From assembly GCA_016784735.1 (NCBI GenBank), contig JADHUC010000001.1:124001-188000 (forward strand): a DNA stretch of 64,000 nucleotides, read 5' to 3'. A program made the translations under genes and the position numbers. Positions 36,702 to 45,345 of this stretch are shown in pieces (positions within the stretch are counted from its first letter, which is position 1; each line of letters opens with the position of its first letter). This DNA is from Pirellulaceae bacterium (lineage in GTDB: Bacteria > Planctomycetota > Planctomycetia > Pirellulales > Pirellulaceae). The notes below the pieces were generated by a model, which ran no database searches, was not told the DNA's origin, and saw only the letters and a program-made list of their open reading frames with translations.

Positions 36702-36715
36702 GTGAACGTGTTCGC
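36702..36715. promoter_or_regulatory. BlaI-type operator dyad 3
   Basis: GTGAACGTGTTCGC is a slightly imperfect copy of the same dyad, centred 29 bases after dyad 2 and lying near or just after the expected transcription start. The three centres fall about 30 bases apart, close to three helical turns. Confidence 0.6.
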
Positions 36716-36756
36716 TGCTGCTTACTGTTGTTGAACTCAAAAGAGATCGGCACGCC

Positions 36757-37146
36757 ATGCCCCGAACGCCCTCCTCGCAGCCGACGGAGGTCGAGCTGCA
36801 GATTCTTCGCATTCTCTGGAAACAGGGTCCCTCCACAGCGCGGCAAATCCATAATCAGCTTGCCGAAGTTCGTGACACCAACTATTCCACTACCGTCAAA
36901 ATGCTGTCGGTCATGCTGGAGAAGGACCTTGTTCGGCGCGACGAATCGGTGCGCCCTCAGGTGTTTCGGCCGGCTGCCACGCAACAGCGCACTCAGCAGC
37001 GGATGCTAAAGGAGTTGATCCAGAAGGTCTACGATGGTTCCATGGGTAGCTTGGTACTTCAGGCGCTCGCTTCACAAAAGGCCACACCGGAAGAGCTGGC
37101 CGAGATTCGCCGAATTCTGGATGAACTGGGGGAAAGCGAACAATGA
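36757..37146 (+). CDS. blaI: BlaI/MecI/CopY-family repressor
   Basis: 129 residues, the usual family length. The N-terminal winged helix is clear: TEVELQILRILWKQGPSTAR, then NYSTTVKMLSVMLEKDLVRR and the wing DESVRPQVFRP. The C-terminal half is the dimerisation helix set (LIQKVYDGSMGSLVLQAL, EELAEIRRILDELGE). In known systems such repressors bind dyads in their own promoter and are removed by proteolysis when the membrane sensor is triggered. Three dyads sit in the promoter here. The next gene overlaps by four bases (ATGA) and encodes the M56 sensor-protease partner. The ribosome binding site is weak (AGAGA). Confidence 0.92.
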   Translation: MPRTPSSQPTEVELQILRILWKQGPSTARQIHNQLAEVRDTNYSTTVKMLSVMLEKDLVRRDESVRPQVFRPAATQQRTQQRMLKELIQKVYDGSMGSLVLQALASQKATPEELAEIRRILDELGESEQ

Positions 37147-39893
37147 ACGCCTTTGCCGTGTTTCTTCAAGCCGAATGGGCCGAACGAGCAGGCTGGACAT
37201 TGCTGCATTCGTTGTGGCAGATCGCGGTAGTGGCGGCCGCCTACGCGATCACCGCCTGCTTGCTGCGGAATCGTTCGGCGGATTGTCGGTACGTTCTTGG
37301 CTGCGTTGCGATTCTTGCCATGCTAGGGCTTCCCGTGGGGACCTACGTGCTGCAGCCGCATGATCTGCCCTCGGCAGCCGAATTGGCGACACCACACAGC
37401 AACTCGACTGAGCCAGCCATCGTTGCGGCCGGCCCATCACCTCCGAGCATGCACAGCGATTCTTCCCTAGCCGAGGGAGTGACCCCGGAGACGACCATAG
37501 CCAAGACGACCACAACCGAAGCGCCGGTTGCCGCCCAACCAATCACGACCGATCTCTTATCGGAATTGCGCCGCTTTCTCCCCTGGATAACCGCCGCCTG
37601 GCTGACGGGAGTCCTGCTACTGTCGCTTCGGCCGCTGTGGGGGTGGTTTCACGTTCGCCGTCTTATGCGGCGCGGCCTGTCTCCGTTGTCCGATGCCCTG
37701 CGACATGCGGCACAGCGGGTGAAGCAGCGTCTCCGGGTGAATCGAGCCGTTCGGTTTGCCCAGTCGGCGCTGGTCGAGGTCCCAACGGTTGTCGGTTGTC
37801 TTCGGCCCATGATTCTGTTGCCCGCTTCCGCGATTTCCGGTCTCAGCACGGCCCAGATCGAGTTGATTCTGGCCCACGAATTGGCCCATGTAAGACGCCA
37901 CGATTGGTTGATCAACTTCGCCCAAACCGTGATTGAAGCCTTGCTCTTTTATCATCCTGCCATGTGGTGGGTATCGAATCAGATCCGCAAGGAGCGCGAG
38001 AACTGTTGCGATGACATGGCCGTAGCCGCCAGCAATGATCGGACAGGTTACGTCCAGGCGCTTGCTTGTCTCGAAGAACGACGTTCGGCAGTTCCGGCAT
38101 CGGTTCTCGGCGCCACGGGCGGATCGCTTCTGGGGCGAGTCCGCCGATTGATGGGCAAACCGACTAATGATTTGGGTTCTACCGCTGCGGGGGTAGGGTC
38201 TTTGGCACTCGCGTTCCTGCTGGCCGCTGTGTTGTTGATTACGAGTTATGTGCGAGCGCGGGACGAGGCGGAAAGCTCGTCCCAACGGGAGTCTCTTTCC
38301 GCGACAGACGACATAGCCGAGAACACGAGCAGCGCCCAGGGCAGCGAACTGCCAACGGAACCGATGATCGGAAAGGAAGAACTCGAACCGGGTAACAGAA
38401 CCAGTCATCGGTTCGAAATGAAACCGGCGCCGGAAATCCGCTTCACCGTGCTCACACCTCAAGGCAAACCGGCCGAAGGCGTGGGCTACAAGTACCTCAG
38501 CCGGGAAGCTCTGCGTAACCCACCGAAAAGGGCGACGCGTTCCGACAGCAATGGCCGCTTGGTTGTGGCTTATCCCGCCGAAGGTGATCTGGTCCCAATA
38601 GGCCTCACACACGAGTCGGGAGAGGCCGTGATTGCTGTGAGGGACCTACCGGAGCCGATCACCGTCACGGAAGGCGGCACGAGTCGAGATGTCATTCAGT
38701 GCGAAGTCCGGCTGTCGGACAATGAAGCAATCCAGGCCGTACTGTTACCCGGCGAGTTCAAATATGGAGAGCAGAGGCTGACCGTCCATGCGGCCAATGA
38801 TTCGAACATGACAAGGTTCTTTGCGCCGGGAGACTATCCCCATGAAATTCTCGTCGATGGCATTTCGTATCGAATGGCGCGATTCAACGTCGGTTGGTAT
38901 GCCATCAGGCCCCGACCGATCGCACCTCGATCGCGAGACCGCGGAAGCGTATTCTCATTGCCAAAGATATCGGCGAACAATGAGAAAGTGGAGCCGCTTC
39001 AACTCACGGGAAGCGTATTCACCTGGCCAAAAGTATGGATGAACAACGAGAACAGAAAGCCGCTTCAACTAACGCCGGACAGGCACACCGTCCAGGCGGT
39101 CTTCTACCTCCTGGACCCGGAGACGGGCCGCCGTGGCCGCCGAGTGCTGAGCAACGCGATCGAAATCGGCCCCGATGGTCGTGCGGTCGACATCGACATC
39201 AAGCGTCCTGCGGCGAATTTCCGCAATGTCAAGATTCGCATGCTTGGTGGTGAAGCAAGGAAGCCGCTCGCTGGGCTGGAGTTATCTGTCTCCTCCGGGG
39301 GCACGGAGAGTTACACCGCGACGACGGAACAGAATGGTGTCGCCTCGTTACGCCTGCCTTACGGTTACCACCGCGTTAGCCTCACATCGCCAAAAGACTT
39401 GCCCTACCTGCCTATCGGGGTGGACCCACTCTACGGATTGGGCGATTCTCGATCCATCCGTGTGGAAAGAGCACTGGGTGAACAGGCCATCGAACTGGTT
39501 CTCGCAGACCCGTGCGAATTGGTCCTTCGCGCAGTCGACGCGGACACGGGCAAAGGCATTCCCGACGTAAGGTTTGCCCTAGAATGCGTGTACATGGAAG
39601 TGTGGGCGCAACCGATCGTCGATGGCACCATCCGAGCTCGGTCGAACGACCGACGTGCTCCGCAAATCGCCCCCAATGACCAGGCCATGGACACCGACGA
39701 GCAAGGCTACTTCCGCCGCTACGTCGGCCCTCGCCATGACGAGTGGAGCTATTGGGTCGAGGTGTCCCCGGACGGCTATCGACTCGTTTCCCCACGCGGC
39801 GATGTGAAAATCGACACGTCGCTAGGCAAGAAAAAGGCCGAACAGACGTTCCTGTTCCGCCGGATGGACGCGAACGCGACAAAAGTCGACTAG
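37143..39893 (+). CDS. BlaR1/MecR1-like M56 membrane metallopeptidase with a large non-PBP C-terminal region
   Basis: 916 residues. Membrane segments lie at about 20-42, 49-70, 145-165 and 345-369. The zinc protease motif LAHELAHVRRHDW (HELAH, residues 245-249) and the downstream RKERENCCDDMAV (about 282-294) are intact. In BlaR1 this protease, once triggered by an outside domain, leads to cleavage of BlaI. Here the outside part (370-916) has no SxxK penicilloyl-serine domain. It is a series of beta-sandwich segments resembling carboxypeptidase-regulatory/Ig-like domains (IRFTVLTPQGKPAEGVGYKY, CELVLRAVDADTGKGIPDVR). The trigger is therefore unlikely to be a beta-lactam. A Thr/Pro-rich loop (80-135) lies between membrane segments two and three. 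Confidence 0.87.
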   Translation: MNAFAVFLQAEWAERAGWTLLHSLWQIAVVAAAYAITACLLRNRSADCRYVLGCVAILAMLGLPVGTYVLQPHDLPSAAELATPHSNSTEPAIVAAGPSPPSMHSDSSLAEGVTPETTIAKTTTTEAPVAAQPITTDLLSELRRFLPWITAAWLTGVLLLSLRPLWGWFHVRRLMRRGLSPLSDALRHAAQRVKQRLRVNRAVRFAQSALVEVPTVVGCLRPMILLPASAISGLSTAQIELILAHELAHVRRHDWLINFAQTVIEALLFYHPAMWWVSNQIRKERENCCDDMAVAASNDRTGYVQALACLEERRSAVPASVLGATGGSLLGRVRRLMGKPTNDLGSTAAGVGSLALAFLLAAVLLITSYVRARDEAESSSQRESLSATDDIAENTSSAQGSELPTEPMIGKEELEPGNRTSHRFEMKPAPEIRFTVLTPQGKPAEGVGYKYLSREALRNPPKRATRSDSNGRLVVAYPAEGDLVPIGLTHESGEAVIAVRDLPEPITVTEGGTSRDVIQCEVRLSDNEAIQAVLLPGEFKYGEQRLTVHAANDSNMTRFFAPGDYPHEILVDGISYRMARFNVGWYAIRPRPIAPRSRDRGSVFSLPKISANNEKVEPLQLTGSVFTWPKVWMNNENRKPLQLTPDRHTVQAVFYLLDPETGRRGRRVLSNAIEIGPDGRAVDIDIKRPAANFRNVKIRMLGGEARKPLAGLELSVSSGGTESYTATTEQNGVASLRLPYGYHRVSLTSPKDLPYLPIGVDPLYGLGDSRSIRVERALGEQAIELVLADPCELVLRAVDADTGKGIPDVRFALECVYMEVWAQPIVDGTIRARSNDRRAPQIAPNDQAMDTDEQGYFRRYVGPRHDEWSYWVEVSPDGYRLVSPRGDVKIDTSLGKKKAEQTFLFRRMDANATKVD

Positions 39894-39938
39894 GATCCCA
39901 CATAGACCTCTTGTTGTACAAAGGTAGGAGATGACAAC

Positions 39939-40799
39939 ATGCTCGCGAAGACCGCGTTAACCGTTGCCCTCTTTCTATCCATCGGCGCTGCGACCGTCGC
40001 CGAACAAAAGGAGTGTGGCCTGAGGTTGCGAGTACCCGTCGAAATCACCAACAGCATCGGTATGAAGCTGAGACTGATTCCGGATGGTGAGTTCATGATG
40101 GGCAGCGCCAAGTCGCCGCAGGAATTCGTGCGTAGGTACGATTTGTCCGACGCGAATTTGAAGCGATTTACCAGAGAGCATCCTCAGCACAAGGTGAGGA
40201 TCACGCGTCCGTTCTACCTTGGCGTGACGGAGGTAACTCAGGGGCAGTGGAAATCGGTGATGGGAACGGAGCCGTGGAGTGGGGAGGAGGGTGTGAAAGT
40301 GGGCCCGGACTATGCCGCCAATTACGTGGACTGGGAGGACGCGACGGAGTTCTGCAAGACATTATCGGCCAAGGAAGGGGAGACCTACCGGCTGCCGACC
40401 GAAGCGGAATGGGAATATGCTTGCCGCGCGGGCACGAGCAGCCTGTACCCTTTCGGCGACGATGAATCACAGCTTTGGGGATATGCCGAGTTCTACCGGG
40501 AAGTGGGCGAGAGGTCCTCTCTTCGCGTGGGACAGAAGAAACCGAATCCGTGGGGCCTGAAGGGCATGCACGGCAACGTGTGGGAGTGGTGCCAGGACTG
40601 GTACGGTGAGGACTACTATGGTGCGTCGCCGGAGAGCGACCCGACGGGGCCGACGGAGGGCGTGACCCGGGTCTGCCGTAGCGGCGGCTGGGCCTATCTC
40701 AGCGGGAGCTACCGGCCGGCCCAGCGCGGCGACTTTAAGCCCGACGTGCGGTGGGGCCGCGCAGGCTTTCGCGTGGCCCGAAATCTGTCGAGCGAGTAG
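39939..40799 (+). CDS. FGE/SUMF1-like (formylglycine-generating enzyme family) secreted protein
   Basis: 286 residues; ATG at 39939 with GGAG eight bases upstream, 45 bases after the blaR1-like gene. Signal peptide MLAKTALTVALFLSIGAATV. The FGE-sulfatase fold is complete: IGMKLRLIPDGEFMMGS, HKVRITRPFYLGVTEVTQGQW, YRLPTEAEWEYACRAGT, WGLKGMHGNVWEWCQDWYG, GWAYLSGSYRPAQR, WGRAGFRVAR. The active-site cysteine pair of true formylglycine-generating enzymes would fall around SGGWAYLSGSYRPAQR, which has none, so sulfatase activation is unlikely. Many planctomycete members of the family share this. Its place after a BlaI/BlaR1 pair suggests that it could be an output gene of that switch. Confidence 0.85.
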   Translation: MLAKTALTVALFLSIGAATVAEQKECGLRLRVPVEITNSIGMKLRLIPDGEFMMGSAKSPQEFVRRYDLSDANLKRFTREHPQHKVRITRPFYLGVTEVTQGQWKSVMGTEPWSGEEGVKVGPDYAANYVDWEDATEFCKTLSAKEGETYRLPTEAEWEYACRAGTSSLYPFGDDESQLWGYAEFYREVGERSSLRVGQKKPNPWGLKGMHGNVWEWCQDWYGEDYYGASPESDPTGPTEGVTRVCRSGGWAYLSGSYRPAQRGDFKPDVRWGRAGFRVARNLSSE

Positions 40800-41267
40800 G
40801 TCCGGTCAAGTCCAGCCGAGTTGGTTTGAGAGCCGGGCAAGCCGGCTTGCACGTCAGAAACTCGTCGCGAGTGAAACACGCCAAGAAACCACCGATCTAT
40901 CGGAGTGATCTGTCCGCATTGCTGCCCAGCTGCAGCCTGTGCAGGTCGCCCCGCCGAAGAGAGGAAGAGAGAGTTGCCAACTGTTCCAGGCCGCCTCCAC
41001 CCGTGTATCGAACCGCACCTCGCTAACTGACATAGGTCACATCGACCGACCGCAGTTTCCGCCGCCGAGAGCGGCCAATCGGCGTCATTAGATTGACGGC
41101 GCGGCATGGCGGTTCTTGGCCTCCGACCTGGCTGGCCGTAACCTTCACCGGCGAGGGTTACGGCGGGAAGACGTACCGAGCCGATTTCACCAACCGTGAC
41201 GAGCCGCTAGAGTAATCGGAAGGGAAGAAACGGAACCGGCCGAGAAGCATAGCCGGGAGGAGTAACC
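40800..41267. other. Gap without a supported gene
   Basis: I see no coding frame with a start and no clear hairpin-plus-T terminator after the FGE-like gene. The last 20 bases hold the strong GGGAGGAG site of the next ORF. Confidence 0.5.
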
Positions 41268-41405
41268 ATGAGACGACGGACGTTCTTGAAGACGATGGCT
41301 GCCGGTGGAGTGTGGACCATCGGCGCGGTGCAGTCGCAACGGGCCATGGGTGCACCGTCCCGCGGCCAAGCGTACCCCCGTTGTCGTGAGGCGAGTGAAA
41401 CATGA
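41268..41405 (+). CDS. TAT-signal mini-ORF, coupled leader or gene stump
   Basis: 45 residues. GGGAGGAG lies just upstream of ATG 41268, one of the best ribosome binding sites in the window. The product opens with a twin-arginine signal, MRRRTFLKTMAAGGVWTIGA, and then has only about 20 more residues (GAPSRGQAYPRCREASET). Its stop overlaps the start of the beta-helix gene (ATGA). It looks like a TAT-exported protein whose body was deleted in a way that left the start site and the coupling to the next gene. It may now serve only to deliver ribosomes to that gene. Confidence 0.6.
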   Translation: MRRRTFLKTMAAGGVWTIGAVQSQRAMGAPSRGQAYPRCREASET

Positions 41406-43543
41406 GATGTCGGTTCAGTGTAGGTTGCCTGCTGCTGGTCTCCGCGGCTTACGGGGCCGAGTACTACGTAGATGTGGAATCGCGTGGAGGACCCTCGAGC
41501 GACGCGAACCCAGGCACCCTGGAGAAGCCCTGGCGCACCTTGAGCCGGGCCACGGGGGAAACGGACCCTCGTCCACAGGCCGGCGACACGATCTGGGTCC
41601 GCAAGGGCGTCTATCCGGAAACAGTCATCTTTCGAACCGGAGGCACGGCGGATCGACCTTTGACGATCAAAGCCTTCCCGGGAGAGCAGCCGGTGATCGA
41701 CGGGGAAGGTCGGCGTGGCAGCGGAATCGTTCTAGCGCGCGACGGGAGCGCTGATCATGTCGTCATTGAAGAGTTGACATTGAAGAACTTCCGCGCCGGT
41801 GGCACAGGGATCTCCATTGACGAAAGAACGGACGTGATTCTCAAGGGCGTCGATATCTCCGGTGCGAGGATCGGGGTCTCGTTCAACGCTTGTTCGCGGT
41901 GCCGACTCGAAGAGAGTGAAGTACATCACTGTCGAGAAGGGAATGTCCTGGTGTCATCCAGGTGTTCCGACATTGTCCTGGCCGATAATCATATCCATCA
42001 CAGCTTCGAGGGACACAGTCTCAGCATCTACGCACCCGGTGATGCGGTTCGCGGGGAAGGTGCCGTGGTGTCCGTCGAACCACAGGGATCCGGTTTGGCC
42101 CGGTTCACCACCAAAACTCTCGAACTCCACAAGGTCCGGGAAGGCACTCTCACGGGGCAAGATGCAGCCGGTTCGGTGACGAACCCAGGCTTGATTCTAC
42201 TGTTTCCCGACCCAAATCCGGCTCCCGACGGCCGCCCCCTTCCCGGAGGAACCGTTCGCCTGGAAGACGGTCGTCGCTGGTTCGTACTCCGCAACAACCC
42301 CGAGTGGGATGATAAACCCTATTCGGCCGATGGGAAGACCGGCCTATTCGAGGTCGGTCAGGCGGACCTGGATGCATTGACCCGGGCGAAGCATGTGTAT
42401 GTGGCCTACACCTTCAGTCCGGACGTGGCCAACCGGGATATCCAGATCCTGCGAAACGAAGTGGACCATGGCGCCGTCCAGGGCATCTGGGTGCAACGGG
42501 CGGAGGGGGTGCTGATCCAGGGAAACCGTACCCATCACAATGGCGCGACGGGGATTCAGATTGAAAGCCTTTGCCGCCGCGTCTGGCTCGACGGCAACGT
42601 CAGCTTTGCCAACTGCATGGCCTACAGCCATGAGACGGGCATCTGGCTGGATGAAACCATCGACGCCGTCGTACAGAACAACACTTTGTACGAGAACCAA
42701 AAAGGGCTTGGAGTTACTCAATGCCAATGGGTCCTGGCGCGGCGAAACGTGATCTGCAACAACCGAGCCCAGCACGTGACCGAGAACACCGATGGCTGCC
42801 GAAGCAATGCCGGAGGTTTTTGGTTTTCGGGCGGACGGCATACGCACATGGGTGCTCCGCCGGGAGCAGAGCACAACGCCTTCGTGCACAATACGCTCTA
42901 TGGCAACGGAACACCAACCAGCGCGTGGGGCGGGATTCAGCACGGCCTTTCCGGCTATCCCCGGATCGGCTGTAATCGCGTGCTCAACAACCTGGTGCAA
43001 AACACGTTGGGCGCTCACCCGGTCTACGTTGGATGCGCGCCGGCGGTCTTGGACGGAAACATCTACCACAGCACGGGGCCTTTTCAGGTGCTCTGGCACG
43101 AGAAGGGCCGCAAGGCCAGCTACAATATCTCCGACGCCCAGGGGCTGGCCGAGTATCGGCAGGCTACGGGCCAGGATGTTCGTTCTCTGGTAGCCCCGGT
43201 CGATGGTGTACGTCTTCAACAGGGTGATTTCCGTTTGACTCCGGGCAGCGTGGCGATGGACCGGGCTCAACCTCTGACTTGGACGACCGTTGCGGGGACG
43301 GGAACGAAGGTACCCGTCGAGGACGTGAGTTGCTTCTCGGCCGGTCTCAAGACCCGATCGGAGAAAGTCTTGGTCCCTGGAGATGAGATCATGATCGCCG
43401 ACGTCAGGGCCAGAATTCTGGCTTTGGACCGAAGAGCCTCGCAATTGATCGTGGATCGGAACCTCCAGTGGCGGGAAGCGACGCCGGTCACGTACACTTA
43501 CCGGGGAGAAGGTCCCGATGTCGGCGCTCTTGAGGGAGAGTGA
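41402..43543 (+). CDS. Secreted right-handed beta-helix protein
   Basis: 713 residues; its ATG overlaps the mini-ORF stop. Signal peptide MRCRFSVGCLLLVSAAYG, then a complete DUF1565-type entry: GPSSDANPGTLEKPWRTL, AGDTIWVRKGVYPETVIF, PLTIKAFPGEQPVIDGEG. About fourteen helix coils follow (IVLADNHIHHSFEGHSLSIY, ILRNEVDHGAVQGIWVQ, VLIQGNRTHHNGATGIQIES, AVVQNNTLYENQKGL, NAFVHNTLYGNG). An inserted beta-sandwich at about 220-330 (GLILLFPDPNPAPDGRPL) breaks the stack. The end (VPGDEIMIADVRARILALDR) is a small beta domain shared with the beta-helix gene at 59-61 kb. Probably a polysaccharide lyase, epimerase or binder. Confidence 0.86.
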   Translation: MRCRFSVGCLLLVSAAYGAEYYVDVESRGGPSSDANPGTLEKPWRTLSRATGETDPRPQAGDTIWVRKGVYPETVIFRTGGTADRPLTIKAFPGEQPVIDGEGRRGSGIVLARDGSADHVVIEELTLKNFRAGGTGISIDERTDVILKGVDISGARIGVSFNACSRCRLEESEVHHCREGNVLVSSRCSDIVLADNHIHHSFEGHSLSIYAPGDAVRGEGAVVSVEPQGSGLARFTTKTLELHKVREGTLTGQDAAGSVTNPGLILLFPDPNPAPDGRPLPGGTVRLEDGRRWFVLRNNPEWDDKPYSADGKTGLFEVGQADLDALTRAKHVYVAYTFSPDVANRDIQILRNEVDHGAVQGIWVQRAEGVLIQGNRTHHNGATGIQIESLCRRVWLDGNVSFANCMAYSHETGIWLDETIDAVVQNNTLYENQKGLGVTQCQWVLARRNVICNNRAQHVTENTDGCRSNAGGFWFSGGRHTHMGAPPGAEHNAFVHNTLYGNGTPTSAWGGIQHGLSGYPRIGCNRVLNNLVQNTLGAHPVYVGCAPAVLDGNIYHSTGPFQVLWHEKGRKASYNISDAQGLAEYRQATGQDVRSLVAPVDGVRLQQGDFRLTPGSVAMDRAQPLTWTTVAGTGTKVPVEDVSCFSAGLKTRSEKVLVPGDEIMIADVRARILALDRRASQLIVDRNLQWREATPVTYTYRGEGPDVGALEGE

Positions 43544-44032
43544 TTGGCGAAGGCTAATCGTGGATCAGTCGGAGCCGAAGGAGCGCATACACGGTTCCAT
43601 TTCCTCTTCCGAATTCCCCGGTGCTCGGCCAATAGTGTGGCCAGTGAAGAACCACCGGGAAAACCACGTCCGCCTCGAGACAGAGCACCGTCAATCGCAT
43701 TCCAGTTCTCTCCGGGGGCTGCATGTGAATCGCCTGTTTTCACCTTAGGCCAATTCCCGGTTGTCTTACCCGTGTGTCGTCTTGATTCGATGGCTTTGTG
43801 CAGCACGGGTCAGGTCCTGACTTAGAATTTGGCCGCCGCGCGCTCTGTGAGGAGAATCGCGGGAATTCGATGGTGCCTCGTCTTACGTCTTAAGTCGAGA
43901 CGTACATCCGATTTCGATTAGTACCCTGGTGTCGCCCAAGGGACGATGCCGCAGTGTGTTATCGGTCGCGATGTGGTGTATAATGACGAGGTGCGGTAAA
44001 ACGACCGAACACCTCTACGAACAAAGGCTGCC
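43544..44032. other. Gap with a possible -10 element
   Basis: No supported gene. A perfect TATAAT lies at 43979-43984, about 50 bases before the next start, and would suit transcription of the DUF5678-like/retropepsin-like pair; no good -35 box stands 16-18 bases upstream. Confidence 0.4.
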
Positions 44033-44338
44033 ATGTCTGCTGAAACACCACGCGCCACCGCGCAGTACGATGAAGAGACAGGCGGTAGGGACGATCCGGT
44101 TCCGCCGATGATCGCTCGCTCCCTCGAAGCGTTCCGTCGCGACCTGCCCGCGCTGCTTGAAACGCATTACCGCCAGTGGGTTGTCTACCATGGTGAAGAA
44201 CAACTCGGCTTTGGCCGAACGGAAACCGAGCTTCACCAGAAGTGCTTGCGCCGCGGGCTGAAACGCGACGAGTTTCTCGTTTGCAGCATCGAGCCTGAAA
44301 TCCCGGATGACGAGATCAGTTGGTCATCTGGCGTGTGA
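44033..44338 (+). CDS. Small DUF5678-like protein
   Basis: 101 residues from ATG 44033. The centre, THYRQWVVYHGEEQLGFGRT, followed by ELHQKCLRRGLKRDEFLVC and SIEPE, resembles the DUF5678 pattern: a Y-x-x-x-WV strand, GE-x-L-x-x-G turn, helix and closing strand. There is no signal or membrane segment, so it is cytoplasmic. It ends 15 bases before a retropepsin-like gene, a neighbour that I recall seeing with this kind of protein in cyanobacteria and planctomycetes. Role unknown; the pair could form a protease-partner or toxin-antitoxin-like unit. Confidence 0.65.
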   Translation: MSAETPRATAQYDEETGGRDDPVPPMIARSLEAFRRDLPALLETHYRQWVVYHGEEQLGFGRTETELHQKCLRRGLKRDEFLVCSIEPEIPDDEISWSSGV

Positions 44339-44353
44339 CGACGGGAACCGCAC

Positions 44354-44902
44354 GTGCCGAGCATCATCCGGAACCTTCCACTCGAGCGAGCACGCACCGA
44401 CGTCCCGATCGGTGGACGATCCGTTTCCGTGTTGCCGTTTCAGGCAGTCGTCTGGGTGAGCATCGTGTCCAAGGGGCCGGAACCGTTCGACCCGCGCACA
44501 CCTAGCATCCCCGCGGTTGTGGATCTTGGATTCAATGGCACGTTTGCCATTCGGGAGGAGCAGCTCCGCGAGTGGGCTGGCCTCGATCCTCGTCTGTTTT
44601 ATCGAGTGCGCACGTCGCGGTTACGAGGTGCAGTCGCAGACGAGCGGGCGGCCAACCTGTGGCTGCACTCCAACGTCCCCAATTCTCGGTCCCCGTCCGG
44701 ACAGCCGCCGCTTCGAATGGAACTGTTCAAGGGGATGTTCGTGTTGCGCAGGCCCGAACAGAGCGACCGGCGAGACGACCGTCCGCGGCTGCCGCTGCTC
44801 GGATTCCGGGCGCTGCATCGTGCAGATCTGAAAGTGGTGGTCGACTGCAAGAATTGCCGTTTGACCATTCGTGCGCCACGGGGCTTGTGGTTCTTGGGCT
44901 GA
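44354..44902 (+). CDS. Retropepsin-like aspartic protease family protein
   Basis: 182 residues from GTG 44354. The single-lobe retropepsin signature is VVDLGFNGTFAI at residues 55-66, where the usual D-T/S-G reads D57-L-G59, followed by a helix (REEQLREWAGLD) as in bacterial members. Hydrophobic strands at 25-40 (SVLPFQAVVWVSIVS) fit the first sheet. The flap and the second G motif are less clear: LPLLGFRALHRADLKVVVDC near the end is the expected L-LG-x-x-L segment. No signal peptide. Retropepsins work as dimers with one Asp from each chain; the Leu in place of Thr/Ser may lower activity. It follows the DUF5678-like gene closely. Confidence 0.7.
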   Translation: MPSIIRNLPLERARTDVPIGGRSVSVLPFQAVVWVSIVSKGPEPFDPRTPSIPAVVDLGFNGTFAIREEQLREWAGLDPRLFYRVRTSRLRGAVADERAANLWLHSNVPNSRSPSGQPPLRMELFKGMFVLRRPEQSDRRDDRPRLPLLGFRALHRADLKVVVDCKNCRLTIRAPRGLWFLG

Positions 44903-45087
44903 TGAAGTCACCCTAGACCATCCCGGAGTTGGGCCACAGCGTGTTGACCTGCCCCTGCTTGCAGGTCTGGGCGCCGAGGATCGCGGACTGTTGAACAGAC
45001 GTACCAGCGCATTTGGGGTCACAGCTTCATTAGCCAAACGCTACGTGCGATAGCTGGATGATACCCCATCACCAAAGCAGTTGCTGA

Positions 45088-45345
45088 CTATGGTCGGGCC
45101 AGTTGCTCGCGCACGAACTTCTCGGCTTGTTTGGTTACTTGGGAAGCGGCACCGGCAACACCGTGATTGGCCCCTTCGATGACGACCAGTTCCGTATTGA
45201 CTCCGGCAGTCTTCAGCCGTTCGTGCAAGTTGCGGGCATGTTCGATCGGCACGGTTGTATCGTTGTCGCCGGGCACTTGCATGACGGGTGGATCATCTTG
45301 ACTGACGCAACTGATCAGCGAAACGTCCTTCGAGCCGATCAACAC
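45088..45345 (-). pseudogene. C-terminal stump of an alpha/beta hydrolase
   Basis: From about 45345 to the TAG at 45088 the frame reads VSLISCVSQDDPPVMQVPGD, then NDTTVPIEHARNLHERL, VVIEGANHGVAG and AEKFVREQLARP. These are the acid and histidine segments of a prolyl-oligopeptidase-type hydrolase (Asp in GDNDTTVP, His in NHG). The nucleophile half and the signal are absent. It meets an oppositely oriented scrap at about 45345. Confidence 0.7.
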
